This document shows, piece after piece, positions 35,481 to 46,193 of a stretch of 64,000 bases of DNA. This DNA comes from Staphylotrichum longicolle (lineage: Eukaryota > Ascomycota > Sordariomycetes > Sordariales > Chaetomiaceae), in assembly GCA_019096155.1 (NCBI GenBank), contig JAHCVI010000001.1, forward strand, positions 14,223,243-14,287,242, written 5' to 3'. The notes beneath the pieces are model-generated. The model ran no database searches and was not told where the DNA came from. It was given only the letters and a program-made list of their open reading frames with translations. Every line of letters begins with the position of its first letter. Within the stretch, counting starts at the first letter, position 1. Position numbers and translations under genes: made by a program.

Positions 35481-37067
35481 TGTTTGAGTGGATGTGAACC
35501 TGCGATGACACTAGCGTATGGTGAGGTTATTGAGGATGTCTGACACGGTCAATTATTGTGCAATAACGTAGAACTCAGCAAAAATAATACATTGGAACTC
35601 AACAGAGCCGGATATCAGAAGAATCCGAGTCGATCGACCAGAAGAAACCTGCTCATGCAGGCTTAGTCACTGACAAACAGTAACAGATGCGAGCTGCAGC
35701 ATCAATATCTGAAACGACAACATACCCGGTGTCTGCATGCCGTTGCATGTCTATACCGGTGTGAGCGAAGCAGGTAGGGTTCGCGTCGGTCTGAAGGAGT
35801 CTGTCTCCATCTTTCCAGCGGAAACTTGCATTGGCCAACTGCAAGGGGCATTTGGCATCACAGGCCTTGCGAAAAAGAGAAATCACGAAACGAAAGGAAG
35901 TGAGCTGGTACGGAAAGTGTTTTCATATTCCGAAAGAACAACGTCAGCGTTCGAGTTGTTCCTTGTTGCCCCGTTTTGACAGGAATCGGTTTTGTTTCTG
36001 TTGGCCTTGCCATGGTTTACAACCCGGCGAATATGATGTCGGATTGCTCTTGAGGACTGCCCCTGGCACTCTCTTTGGGTCTCCTGGACATTCTGCTTGG
36101 GCTTGAGACTAGGGGAGATTAAAATAGAGGCTCAACACTGATTATGAGGGGGCTCATTCGGGCGGAGGGGTGAGATGGCTGTCAGAGCCATCTCAGGCTC
36201 GAGCCCCTGACTCAAACACCACCTTAGCTACCCTTATCAACAAAACATCAACAACAATGCAGGAACAACACAATAATAACACTAAAGGATTCTTTTACAT
36301 GAATCTGTCGTAAACAATGGCTGTGGCTGCTTTCCTGACAACATTCCATTCAGCTCTTCGACAACGACCTCTTCGTTCTCAGCTCCTAGTTCACTTTTCA
36401 GGCTGCACTTCGTCTTATCCCTCCCAATCCACAGTCTCTTTCTGGTTTTATTGTGGCTTTTAGCTTTTGAGTGCGTCAGGTTGTTCTATTTCCGCCAGTA
36501 ACGCAAGCATTCAGGGAAGGTCCGGCGATTCGCCTTGCTGCCTTGAGAAACCGGCGCCTTCCTCATTTGATTTAAGATACTCCAGAACTGCCCGGGCAAT
36601 CCCAACCGCCATTTAAGCTCCGGTTTCTTTTCACCCTGAATAACTCTCAACCAATTCTTCTACAGGGCTGAGGCTTTCGTTAAAACCCGAACAGCAGTAG
36701 TCGAACCATAAACGGGCTGCCATTTCTGTCTCATAGTCTGCAGAGGCGATCTTTTTTTGAGCAAACCAAGACGAAGCTTGGCTTTCAGTTCATGCAAATA
36801 TCCGTATCAATCGCTCAACCACCTCAGAGTGAGTAGAAGACTTTGGCGTTCTTTTCCCCTTCCACTGCCCCGGGTTTTTTTGCCTTCGAAACCTCATCGC
36901 TCTGCCCAAGCCACATTGAAACTTTTCAACACCAACTTCCTTTTCACAGCTTCCTTCATTCCCATTCCGTTCAGCCAATGCCAAGTTGGCCAAAATCAGT
37001 TTCTACTTAGCAAAGCTTGTTCGTCTGACATACCAACTTCCAGATAAGCGAACAAAACGCAATCGCA
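35481..37067. other. Divergent intergenic region, relatively A+T-rich
   Basis: About 1.6 kb between the divergent kinase-like gene (minus) and Stc1-domain gene (plus). It is less GC-rich than the window average and contains the inverted repeat listed at 36166-36209. No protein gene is recognised. Confidence 0.5.
36166..36209. repeat. Nested inverted repeats (hairpin or cruciform candidate)
   Basis: TGAGATGGCT at 36171-36180 and AGCCATCTCA at 36186-36195 are a perfect 10-base inverted repeat around the loop GTCAG. It is followed at once by the perfect palindrome GGCTCGAGCC (36196-36205). The outer AGGGG and CCCCT can also pair. It may be a protein-binding site, a structured RNA or the end of a degenerate mobile element. 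Confidence 0.6.
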
Positions 37068-38235
37068 ATGGCTGAGCGACTGCGTTGCGAGAGCGGCGAG
37101 TGGAAGACTCGCAACCAGTTTTCCAAGAGCTCGCTTGCGAAGTATGACCAGGCAGTCTTCAGCGGAACCGCGAGCTCGTCCAAAACCGGTATCCGCTGCC
37201 TGGAACATGCGAACAAACAAGATCTCGAGTACCGGTGCAAGGGGCCTTGTGGCCGCCGCCGGGAGCTGGGACGTTTCAGCAAGAGCTCCCGACGCAGCGG
37301 AAAATACGTAAGTGCAAGGTCCGACTCGACGAGACACCACCAGTTTCTCACTTTCTCTTCTAGTGGTGTGTCGATTGTACCGACTGGCAGATCAAGACGG
37401 AAAATGGCGAGACGCTGCCGCCGCCTGGATCCCAGCTGTCGGCCGAGGAACTCGGTACCAGAATCCCTCACCCGGCGCATCTGAGGGATGACATGATCTT
37501 TCAGCACAACTCCCACAATGAATCTGACGACACAGAGGTAATGAGCTCCTGTGATTTCTTTCTCTCGCAAATTTTACTGACTTGTTGCAGTCTACCGTTG
37601 CGACCGACGATAGCGCTTCAGTCGTGCCGTCTGCCATGTCTGGCCTGTCTCTCTCTGATCAACCGTCTGCTGCATCCGAGAGCTTCGTCAACGAGGCAAC
37701 AACCACCGATGGCAGCGAGCATGATGAGCTGGCCCCGCCGCATTTGCAGCGCCCCCGGTCAACCAGAGCGCCGCATTGGCTGATACCAGACTTCGACGGT
37801 CCACGGCCTTGGACTCTGGGATCTCACACCACATCAGCCACCGGAACCTCTGTCTCCGGAACCTCTGTCTCCGGAACCTCCGTCGTGGGCAGTGACATGA
37901 CCGTATCTGCCGGCAGACCTCGCGCTCAGCCTGTCTCTTTCAACGCCTGGGGCCCGAACGGCGAGTATCAGCGCATGGTGAAGACCCCGACGGTCGTGAC
38001 TAGCAGCACACGCGACGAGCCGCTCCCACCTCGTCAGCCTCTGCCTGAGACCAGGGGAAGGGGCGGTTGGGCCAAGGTGGTAGGTAACTCTATCTCAAAT
38101 TGTAACGGACTGTGATTAATCCGGTACCAGCCTTCTCGCAAGCAGCCGCCGCAGCTCCCGGACTACCTGAAGTACGACATTCCGACTGTGGATGACGACG
38201 ACGATGACGACGAGGATTCGGACGATGATTTCTAA
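37068..38235 (+). CDS. Stc1-domain (LIM-like zinc finger) protein, 4 exons
   Basis: Exons are 37068-37307, 37364-37537, 37591-38079 and 38131-38235, all in phase 0; the join gives 335 aa. The N-terminal 100 residues carry the Stc1 domain: LRCESGEWKTRNQFSKSSL, then GIRCLEHANKQDLEYRCKG, GPCGRRRELGRFSKSSRRSG and WCVDCTDWQ, with regularly spaced Cys pairs as zinc ligands. In fission yeast, Stc1 links the RNA-silencing complex to the Clr4 methyltransferase complex at heterochromatin; filamentous fungi have many Stc1-domain proteins whose roles are less clear. The middle is Ser/Thr-rich with a threefold GTSVS repeat at about 37850-37890. The protein ends in a strongly acidic tail, VDDDDDDDEDSDDDF. 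For intron 3 the donor GTAGGT was chosen because it keeps that acidic frame; the nearby GTAACT would end early. Confidence 0.85.
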
Positions 38236-40436
38236 ATTTCCTATCTTGCGGCTTATTTCTGCAGCTCTGCCGCCATTGCGTGCTGATACGCGCCGAGGCC
38301 ATCTCAGCAAACTTACGCAATCTCACGCGCTTTTCGGTCTCTTTTTCTCACCTCACATTTTCTCTTTTGTCATTTCCCCATACACAAGCAACTACCTAAG
38401 GTCGAGAGGAATATGCATCAGTTTTTTCATTACACACCATTGACCTGCCCATGATACGGGACGGGAGGGAGAGGTTGCATCAAACCTCAAGGAGAAAGGA
38501 ACGGAAAGGGAGGCGTAGCATTTCATTAGGGAGTTTCCCCGGATATAGATGGGACTTAATAAGTAGCTAGCACACACTCATCCCACAATAAACAAAAGCG
38601 TTGATTTTTTACCTTCCGAGCCTGCTTGACGGCCTGCGTAACTATCTCCTAACCGACAGTGACGGAACCATGACCGGCCCCTTTGCCCAAACCCAACGCC
38701 TCGTCCGCCCACCCAGCCAGCCTGCCACCAAGCCAGTGGGAATACCGTCCACCACACGTTTGCCCGCCCAGATTATGATCATACCCCAACAAGGCCGTCT
38801 TGCATTTTCGCCTGCCTACCTGCCTCAAGCTGAAGGGAGACACCGCAGCCTCACCCGGCTCTCACCCGCCCCCACCTCACCGAGGTCATTTAGCTTTCTT
38901 CTGTGCACCCCTGGACATGGGACATGGAACATGGAACATGGGACAGCCAAGGTAAGGCAGGGCAAGGCAGGGTAAGGCAAGGCAAGGCAAGGAAGGGTTG
39001 GACCGGGGTACGTGCATGGGCTCAGTCTACCTAACATACGGCAGTATGACCTCGGGAAGGGAGGTTACGGGCGTAATGAGAGAAGGGCGAATCGGATGGG
39101 CTCCGGGGGCGGGTGGGGTCGCTTGTTGGAGGATGGGTTGGGTATTTTTGTGGATTGGGGGAGGGGAGTGGGAGGGATGTATGCGGCTGGCTGGCTGGCT
39201 GGGTGCATGACGGCGGGCGGGCGGGCGGGGAGGACGTGGCAGAGTTGATGTCGGTAGATGGGTGGGTCCCTTTGCTTTGGGCTTCGCTTTACACTACATG
39301 CGTTTGTTTGGTGGAGGCGTGTAGAGGAATGTGGCTGGGGGATTTTGGCGGTTGGTGCGGGATAACGAGGATGGGCGATGGGGTGCGATGGTCGGGTTGT
39401 TTGGTGGTCGGGTGTAAGTGGTCATGATCGAGTTCCTCACTGGTCCGGGTCTGCTCCGGCTCGGTGAGGGATGCAGCTGCGGTCTGTCGGATTGTTAAGC
39501 ACGGTATCACCTCGATTTGAAGCAATGGATCGGGTGTGGAGTTGGGCTTGGGCGTTTCTTTTTTTCAATCCTGGTGAGCAGATCAGGGGTGAAGACTGGC
39601 TTATCGATTTCAGCTCTGAGGTTCCCCCCTAATCATGGTGGGTGTGGTGACGTGTTGAAGATAGCCGAGCTTTACTAGACGGGCGTATTCTGAATGATGT
39701 TCGCGCAACGCGGGGCAAGCAAGCCGAGACTTGGTGGTGGTTGCGCGGTTGGGTTGGGGTTTTGTGTGGTTGACCGGGCGTGGGGCGTTGCCCGGTTGCA
39801 GTGTGTATCACGGCCTCGGCCCGGAAAGGGGGTGTGGTACTTTTGCCCCGCTCATCTGACACCCGCAAGCCCAACACATGGCTTTTTGGACGCCCTGCCT
39901 GCTGCCATGCTTCAAGGCAACTAGATTAGCGATGGAATGATGGCATGTTTGCTGGACACTGCATCGTGTCGTGCGTCGGGTATTTCTTTTTGGGCGCCTT
40001 TGGGTTATCCGGTTGCGGATCTGGTATTCATTGGGTTGGGATACTGTGTGTTACGCCGCGGAGGATGCAATCAGCTGCCGAGTTGGATTGTATTTGGCAA
40101 GTGGGCGCGATATGATACATTACTTGTTCTTCCTGCCTCTTTTTCTGTGAAAGTCCTTGGCTGAAGAGATCGGGATTAGGGGGCAGATGTAAGGCGGACC
40201 CCGATGATCTTTTGAGGGTGGGCCGCCCGGACAGTGCCATTGCCCGGGGCGAGGTCGGCCCCGTCGGATGAGGTGAGGCTCAAGCAAGGTGTGAAAGGGG
40301 GGAGGGTATATTTGGGCCATGGGTCGGCAACTTGCAGTTCTCCCCGCTCGTTCCCTTTCAACCTGCAGTGGTCCGGCCATGACAGACACTGACGCTCGCT
40401 TCTGCACTCTGAACTGTTCTTTGTTGGCAGCCAAAG
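38236..40436. other. Intergenic, 2.2 kb, with satellite-like repeats
   Basis: Between the Stc1-domain gene and the DUF7514 gene, both on the plus strand. Repeats occur at 38913-38996 and G-rich sequence at 39000-39240. No gene is recognised. Confidence 0.5.
38913..38996. repeat. Two adjacent short tandem repeats
   Basis: GGACATG/GGAACATG units at 38913-38944 are followed by (GGCAAGGCAG)-like five-base units at 38949-38996. Confidence 0.85.
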
Positions 40437-42714
40437 ATGGCTTCTCAGACACCACACTGGGCCGGGTGGCAAGGTCCTCCTCATGCACCACCACCACCAC
40501 CCGGCCCGTTTCCCGTGAATGGAGCCTCTTTTCCTTTTCCACCGTCCCCTCATCCGACGGTGAACAATGTGGACGACGACATGACCGACAGAAGCGACTC
40601 CGAGGACGAGTCGTATGACGGGTCTGACGGGGAGACGGAGGATGATGAGTTCGAGGACAGAACCCCCAATGTCGGGAGGCCAAGGGACGTCGGAGCTTTT
40701 CCAAGACATGGACCAGCTCAAAGCAGGCCCGAGATGGCAGGCCCTCCGAAGGCACCCGGGCAGGCAGGGTCCATGGATGTCCTCACTGAAATCAGGAAGA
40801 TGATCAAGGAGGAGTGTACGAGCCCCTTTCCTCTTGGGTGATCAAAAGACTGATCTTCTCGCAGTAGGACACGCCCAGAGTCCCACGAGCCCCGCGCCAC
40901 ACGACGGCAGAGGTTCGCCTCGAGGAATACCTCAACAACAATATCCTCAGCAACCGCCTGGACAAGCCGTGCCAAACATGTCGACGGCCAGATCCCAACC
41001 ACCACCTCCGCTCGCTCACCCCCCGCAGCCTCCTTTCTTTCACCCCCAGCGCGGATTCCCTCCTCAGAACACCGCAAATGCACCTGGGGCAGTCCCTAGG
41101 CCACAACCTGGAGTCCAATGGAGCAACACCGTTCGGCCGCCTCCACCTGGCCCAATTCCGAGCCCACAGAGAGAAGTCAGCGCCGTCGATATGAAATGGG
41201 GCGTCCTCTTCGACCAGAACGGGCTCCCCACCAAGCGATGGGAACAGGTCATTCGTGGACTCGGCAACTATCTGGTAAGCATGTTCTGAAAGGGGTTTAG
41301 GAATGAACACTGACCTCCGCAGATGGATGAGTTCATGCCGCAGAAGACACTGGTTATCACACCAGGAAAGCTGGCAGCGTTTTATTCGCACCACAAACTC
41401 GACCTGGAGGTCTTCTCCTTCACAGGTTTGTCCCCGTATCTGCTGGTCTCATCCACGTCATGCTGACAGTCAACAAGACATCTTTCGCAACCGCCAAGAC
41501 GTGTCACCCACCAAGCTGGCAGAGTTGTATCAGCAACTCGCATGCGAATACTATCTCGTGCCCGCCGACTCCAAAGCCCGGCCAACCGTGCCCGGCCTGA
41601 CCCTCACCGGCTGGGCACGGTGGATGACGCTCGCCATGCGCGCCTACCCCAACGAAGAAGCCCAGCGCCTCGCCAAGGCGGTGTCGGCCCTGCCCATCAA
41701 CGCCGACAGCCCCCTAGACGGCAAGCCCGAGCGCCTCCCCAAGCAACTCTCCCGGCGCCTCCTCCCGGAGAAGGCCGACCGGCAGGCCCGCATGCTCTTC
41801 GATGCCGCTCTCAAAGGCCACCTCGAAGCCACGCGGCCCGCGTCCCCGACGACCAACCCAACCCCCACCCCGACCTCCCAAAGCGCCCCTTCCTCTCGCC
41901 CCCAGAGCCCCCGCTCCCGCTACCGCCCCGCCGGCCTCCCCTCTCCTCCCGCCTCCCAAGCAGGCGACGACAGAGACGACCACCACCCCCACCCCAACTC
42001 CCGCCGGCGAAGCTCCTACCGCGAACACAGCGGCAGCGCGCGCACCTACGAGCCAACACACAACACACCTCCCCCACGGCAGCACGCCCGCGACGCCGGC
42101 GGCCCCCGCCGCACCGCCGTCCAGCCCCGTCTCCTCCCGCGCCTTCGACGTCCCGGCGGACGAGCCCGCTGCCGCCGTCGCACCACGGCGCATCGTGTCT
42201 GGTGGGGTCGGTGAGCGGGGGTGGCGGGGCCGGAGAGGGGGTATACGTGGCCGTACGTGGGAGGAGGGAGGGGGTCATCGTCGCCGGTAGGGAGGGAGTC
42301 GGTTGTCGGGAGGCGGGGTGGTGGTGGGGGGAGGAGAGGGAGAGGGAGCGGGACAGGGAGAGGAGGGATAGAGAGGGGCGGGAATATAGAGAAAGAGACA
42401 GAGACAGAGACAGAGAGCGGGAGAGGGAGAGAGATCGCGAGCGGACAAGGGAGCGGGAGCGAAATAGGGACAGGGACAGGGAGAGAGACAGAGAGAGGGA
42501 GCGGGAGCGGGAGCGGGATCGTGAAAGAGAGAGGGAGCGGGACAGGAGAGAGAGGCCGGAGAGGCCCCGGGAGAGACGGTCGGCGTCGGTGGCGGGCTTT
42601 CCGGATCGGAGGAGTAGCAGTTACCGGAAGACGCCGGTCGTGGTGAGGGACGAGAGGGACGGGTCGGGGAGGAATCAGACCTGGGGTGAGTTTCTCGCCA
42701 AGGAGGGCCGTTGA
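40437..42714 (+). CDS. DUF7514-domain protein with Arg/Glu/Asp repeat tail, C-terminal structure unresolved
   Basis: Reliable exons are 40437-40815, 40865-41274, 41323-41425 and from 41478 on, with donors GTACGA, GTAAGC and GTTTGT; phases agree. The N-terminus is Pro-rich with an acidic patch (TDRSDSEDESYDGSDGETED). The DUF7514-like domain runs from about residue 235: DMKWGVLFDQNGLPTKRWEQ, VIRGLGNYLMDEF, TLVITPGKLAAFYSHHKLDL and TKLAELYQQLACEYYLVPAD, then GLTLTGWARWMTLAMRAYP. The function of this fungal domain is unknown. After about 42050 the domain frame loses sense; a second frame reads Ala/Pro-rich (VSSRAFDVPADEPAAAVAP), and a third carries a long Arg-Glu/Arg-Asp repeat ending WGEFLAKEGR at 42714. 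Introns or indels must link them; I could not decide which. Confidence 0.7.
42338..42560. repeat. Purine-rich GAGCGGGA-type repeat encoding Arg-Glu/Arg-Asp
   Basis: About 220 bases of GAGAGGGAGCGGGACAGG-like sequence. In the frame ending at 42714 it reads as alternating Arg with Glu or Asp, the composition of RD/RE-repeat tails seen in RNA-processing and nuclear proteins. Confidence 0.85.
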
Positions 42715-43732
42715 CGGGGTTGGGCCATGGTGTTGCTTCAAAAAGGTTACAGTGCAAAATGGACGAGACTGAATATGTCGGTCGAGCATGTCAGAGTTTA
42801 GCGTTCGTGAGACTTGAAATTTTTAGTTTCCCGCCTGCTCTTTCCTTGAGCCTCGCTCTCGAGGTCTGAAGTGGAAGGAAGGGGAAGGTGAAGTGGTCGA
42901 GTGCCTCTGTGATTCGCTGGGTGCGACAGCGCCAATCTCCAGGGACTCCCAGGCTTACCTGCGGCGGGAATAGCGAGGGGACAGCGGGGGCCCCGCTGCC
43001 CCTCCCCCGCGTCCGGCAAGCCGGCAGGCGCCGTCCAGGAAAGCTTGAATCGACTTAAGCCTGTGATTCTTCCCAAACCACAACCGACCAGGGATCGACG
43101 TCATCGGCTCTGCGGTCAGCTGCCCGTGCAACGGCGGCGACAACAACAAAGGGCAACCCGGCCGCCGATCTCGAATCCTCCAGGGGCAAATCATGACACG
43201 GATCCAGTAAATGCGTGTGGTGTATCCGAGTATCCAGTTCGCGATTCAGGTCGCTGACTGCGACGGCACTGACTTGACTGTGCTTGACTGGCCGGGACTG
43301 GCTCAAGACGGGAGACCCTCGACGCCGTGTTATCCGGGTCAGATTTCCACCAGACTTCGTGCCAGGTCCGCCAGGGTCCCGTCCGAACGTTCGCGCCCCG
43401 TTCCTCGTTGAACAAGCATCCATTGGCCGCCCGATATGACGTCGTTGCACGGCAGGCCGCCGCCTCGCGCAGATGGTCGCAGCCTGACCCGCATGCTCGG
43501 GCGGTGAGGCTTGTGTACCCGCACGGCACTTACAGCCATCTGCCGTAGGGCTACGTATGAGGATCCGAGTTGGCGATGTGACATGGCACGTCCCTGCTCA
43601 GGTTGACATCTGGCGGGTCCTTGAAACCCGAGGACTGCAAGCAGACAGATATAACCATGGCAGCCTGCTGTTCATGCAACCTGTTTTCCCTACCTTTTGT
43701 AGTCTCATCGACTTCAACCCCCTCTGCCCACA
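42715..43732. other. Intergenic, promoter side of the MFS transporter
   Basis: About 1 kb without coding character between the DUF7514 gene and the transporter, both plus strand. Confidence 0.5.
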
Positions 43733-45812
43733 ATGGCACAAGAAGACAAACGTGGCCGTTCCAGCTCGCCGGGCTCGCAGACCGAATTTGCCCATCATGA
43801 GCGGCCTAGTACTGCCGACTACCATGGCCACAACTACAGTGCTAAAGAGCGGCTGGGGGCTTCGCAGAGGCTTGCAAACCCCCTGGCCGGCTTGAGTCCT
43901 GAGCGTCTTGGAGCCATGGGAGAAGACTATGCCAGACTGGCCGGCCTGACCAGTGAAGAGGACATGCGAGCCTTCCGTCTCGGCGCCATGATCGCCGGAG
44001 ACCAAACCCAATACGACTCCATCCCAGACCTCACCGCCCGCGAGCGGGAAGTCTTGGTGAGGGAGACAACCCACAAGTGGTCCAACCCTCGGATGCTTTA
44101 CTGGGTTATTGTTAGTAAGTGGGCGATCTTCGTTCCTCCAGACATGATAGTGTCTTACACGCTCCCAGTTTGCTCCCTGTGTGCCGCCGTCCAGGGCATG
44201 GACGAGACCGTCGTCAACGGTGCCCAAATCTTCTACAAGGAGGTGTTCGGCATTGGCACTGACAGCGAGCGCGATACCTGGCTTGTTGGATTAGTCAATG
44301 GGGCCCCATATCTTTGCTGCGCCGTCATCTCCTGCTGGCTCACCGACCCCATGAACCGAATCTTTGGGCGCCGCGGCACAATCTTCATCTCGTGCTTGAT
44401 CTCAGCCCTGGCATGTTTCTGGCAAGCCTTCACCAACACTTGGTGGCATATGTTTATCGCCCGCTTCTTTCTGGGCTTTGGTATCGGTCCCAAGTCTGCG
44501 ACCACGCCTGTCTTCGCCGCCGAGTGCTCGCCCCCCAAACTCCGCGGTGCTCTTGTCATGGTGAGCACCGCCCCTTGCTAGCCCCTGATAGACCACAATA
44601 GCTGACCGCCGACAGCAATGGCAAATGTGGACAGCCTTTGGTATCATGGTCGGCTACATTGCCGATCTTGCCTTCTACTTCGTCCCCGACCATGGCATCG
44701 AGCAGGGCCTCAACTGGCGCCTGATGATGGGATCCGCCATGATTCCCGCCGTCGTCGTCTGTCTCTTCGCCTACGTCTGCCCCGAGTCCCCGCGCTGGTA
44801 CCTCACCAAGGACCGCCACCGCGACGCCTTTGCCTCCGTCTGCAAGCTCCGCTTCGAGAAGGTCCAGGCCGCGCGCGACCTCTTCTACACCCACACGCTC
44901 CTCCAGGCCGAGCACCAAACCATGTCCACAGGCGCCGCCAGCCGCATCAAGGAGCTCTTCACCATCCGCCGCAACCGCAACGCCATGGTCGCCTCCGAGA
45001 TCGTCATGTTCATGCAGCAGTTCTGCGGCGTCAACGTCATCGCCTACTTTTCCTCGGAAATCTTCCGCGAGGCCGGCTACTCCAACGTCTCGGCGCTCGC
45101 CGCCTCCCTCGGCTTCGGCGTCATCAACTGGCTCTTTGCCCTGCCCGCCTTCTACACCATCGACACTTTCGGCCGCCGCAACCTCCTCCTCACCACCTTT
45201 CCGCTCATGGCACTATTCATGTTTTTCACCGGCTTCTCCTTCTGGATCCCCGCCGACTCGCCCGCCCACATCGCCTGCATCGCCCTGGGGATCTACCTCT
45301 TCGGCATGGTCTACTCGCCCGGCGAAGGGCCCGTGCCGTTCACCTACTCGGCCGAGGCGTACCCGCTGTACATCCGCCCCATCGGCATGTCCCTGGCCAC
45401 GGCGACGACGTGGTTCTTCAACTTTGTGCTGGCCGTCACCTGGCCGAGCATGCTGACGGCGTTCAAGCCGCAGGGCGCGTTCGGCTGGTACGGCGGGTGG
45501 AACATCATCGGCTTCTTCCTGGTGCTGCTGTTCGTGCCCGAGACCAAGGAGAAGACGCTCGAGGAGCTGGACGGCGTGTTTGACGTCCCGCTGAGGAGGC
45601 AGGCGGCGTATGGGGTGCGGCAGGCCGGGTACTTTTGGAGGCGGTATGTGTTTAGGCGGAGCGTGGAGAAGCCGGTGCTGCCGAGTGAGGAGGTGATGGA
45701 TGGGGGGTATACGAGGGAGAAGGAGGCGGTGAGGGGGAGGTGGGAGATGGGGATGGGAGTGCGAGAGTGTAGGTGGCGTTCTGTTTGTTGGGTTGTGTTA
45801 GGATTTTTTTGA
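43733..45812 (+). CDS. MFS sugar/inositol-type transporter, 3 exons
   Basis: Exons are 43733-44114, 44169-44560 and 44616-45812; the join is 656 aa. It is a plasma-membrane (or vacuolar) sugar porter of the major facilitator superfamily with 12 predicted membrane segments, preceded by a cytoplasmic N-terminus of about 125 residues. Family marks are GFGIGPKSATTPVFAAECSP with PPKLRGALVM after helix 4, CPESPRWYL at the end of helix 6, QQFCGVNVIAYFSSEIF in helix 7, DTFGRRNLLL, and VPETKEKTLEELDGVFD after helix 12. The sequence is closest in feel to the fungal myo-inositol/hexose carriers; the substrate cannot be read from the sequence. Intron 1 is 54 bases, free of stops and a multiple of three, so a retained-intron form would insert 18 residues. 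The tail after the last helix is long (about 90 residues). Confidence 0.92.
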
Positions 45813-46193
45813 TACACATATATTGGTAGAGAAGAACACCGTTTTCTGCCCTAGAGATACGACACCAGGATTCGTCTATTGCGCTCGACATTCAAGGACC
45901 TGGGCACACTTAGAGGCCTTTATCTGATGTTGAGATGATGTCCGATTAGTTAGACCTTGTCTATGTTTATATGCTTATGTACATCGTTGATCCTGTGCAC
46001 TCAACGACTATGCTTGTTCCCGTCCCATGTCCAAGCCACTATGCACACTTGCAATCCGCAAGCCTCTGTTGTGCCATGCCATACCACTTATCCCGGGTAT
46101 CATCAAAGCGAGAGAGACACATGCAGCCCGAGACCGCCCCAAAAAATACAAGACCAAAACTCCAGCAAATGGTTTCAGCCGGACATGCAAAGC
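45813..46193. other. Short convergent 3' intergenic region
   Basis: 381 bases between the transporter (plus) and the acidic coiled-coil gene (minus). No gene is seen. Confidence 0.5.
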
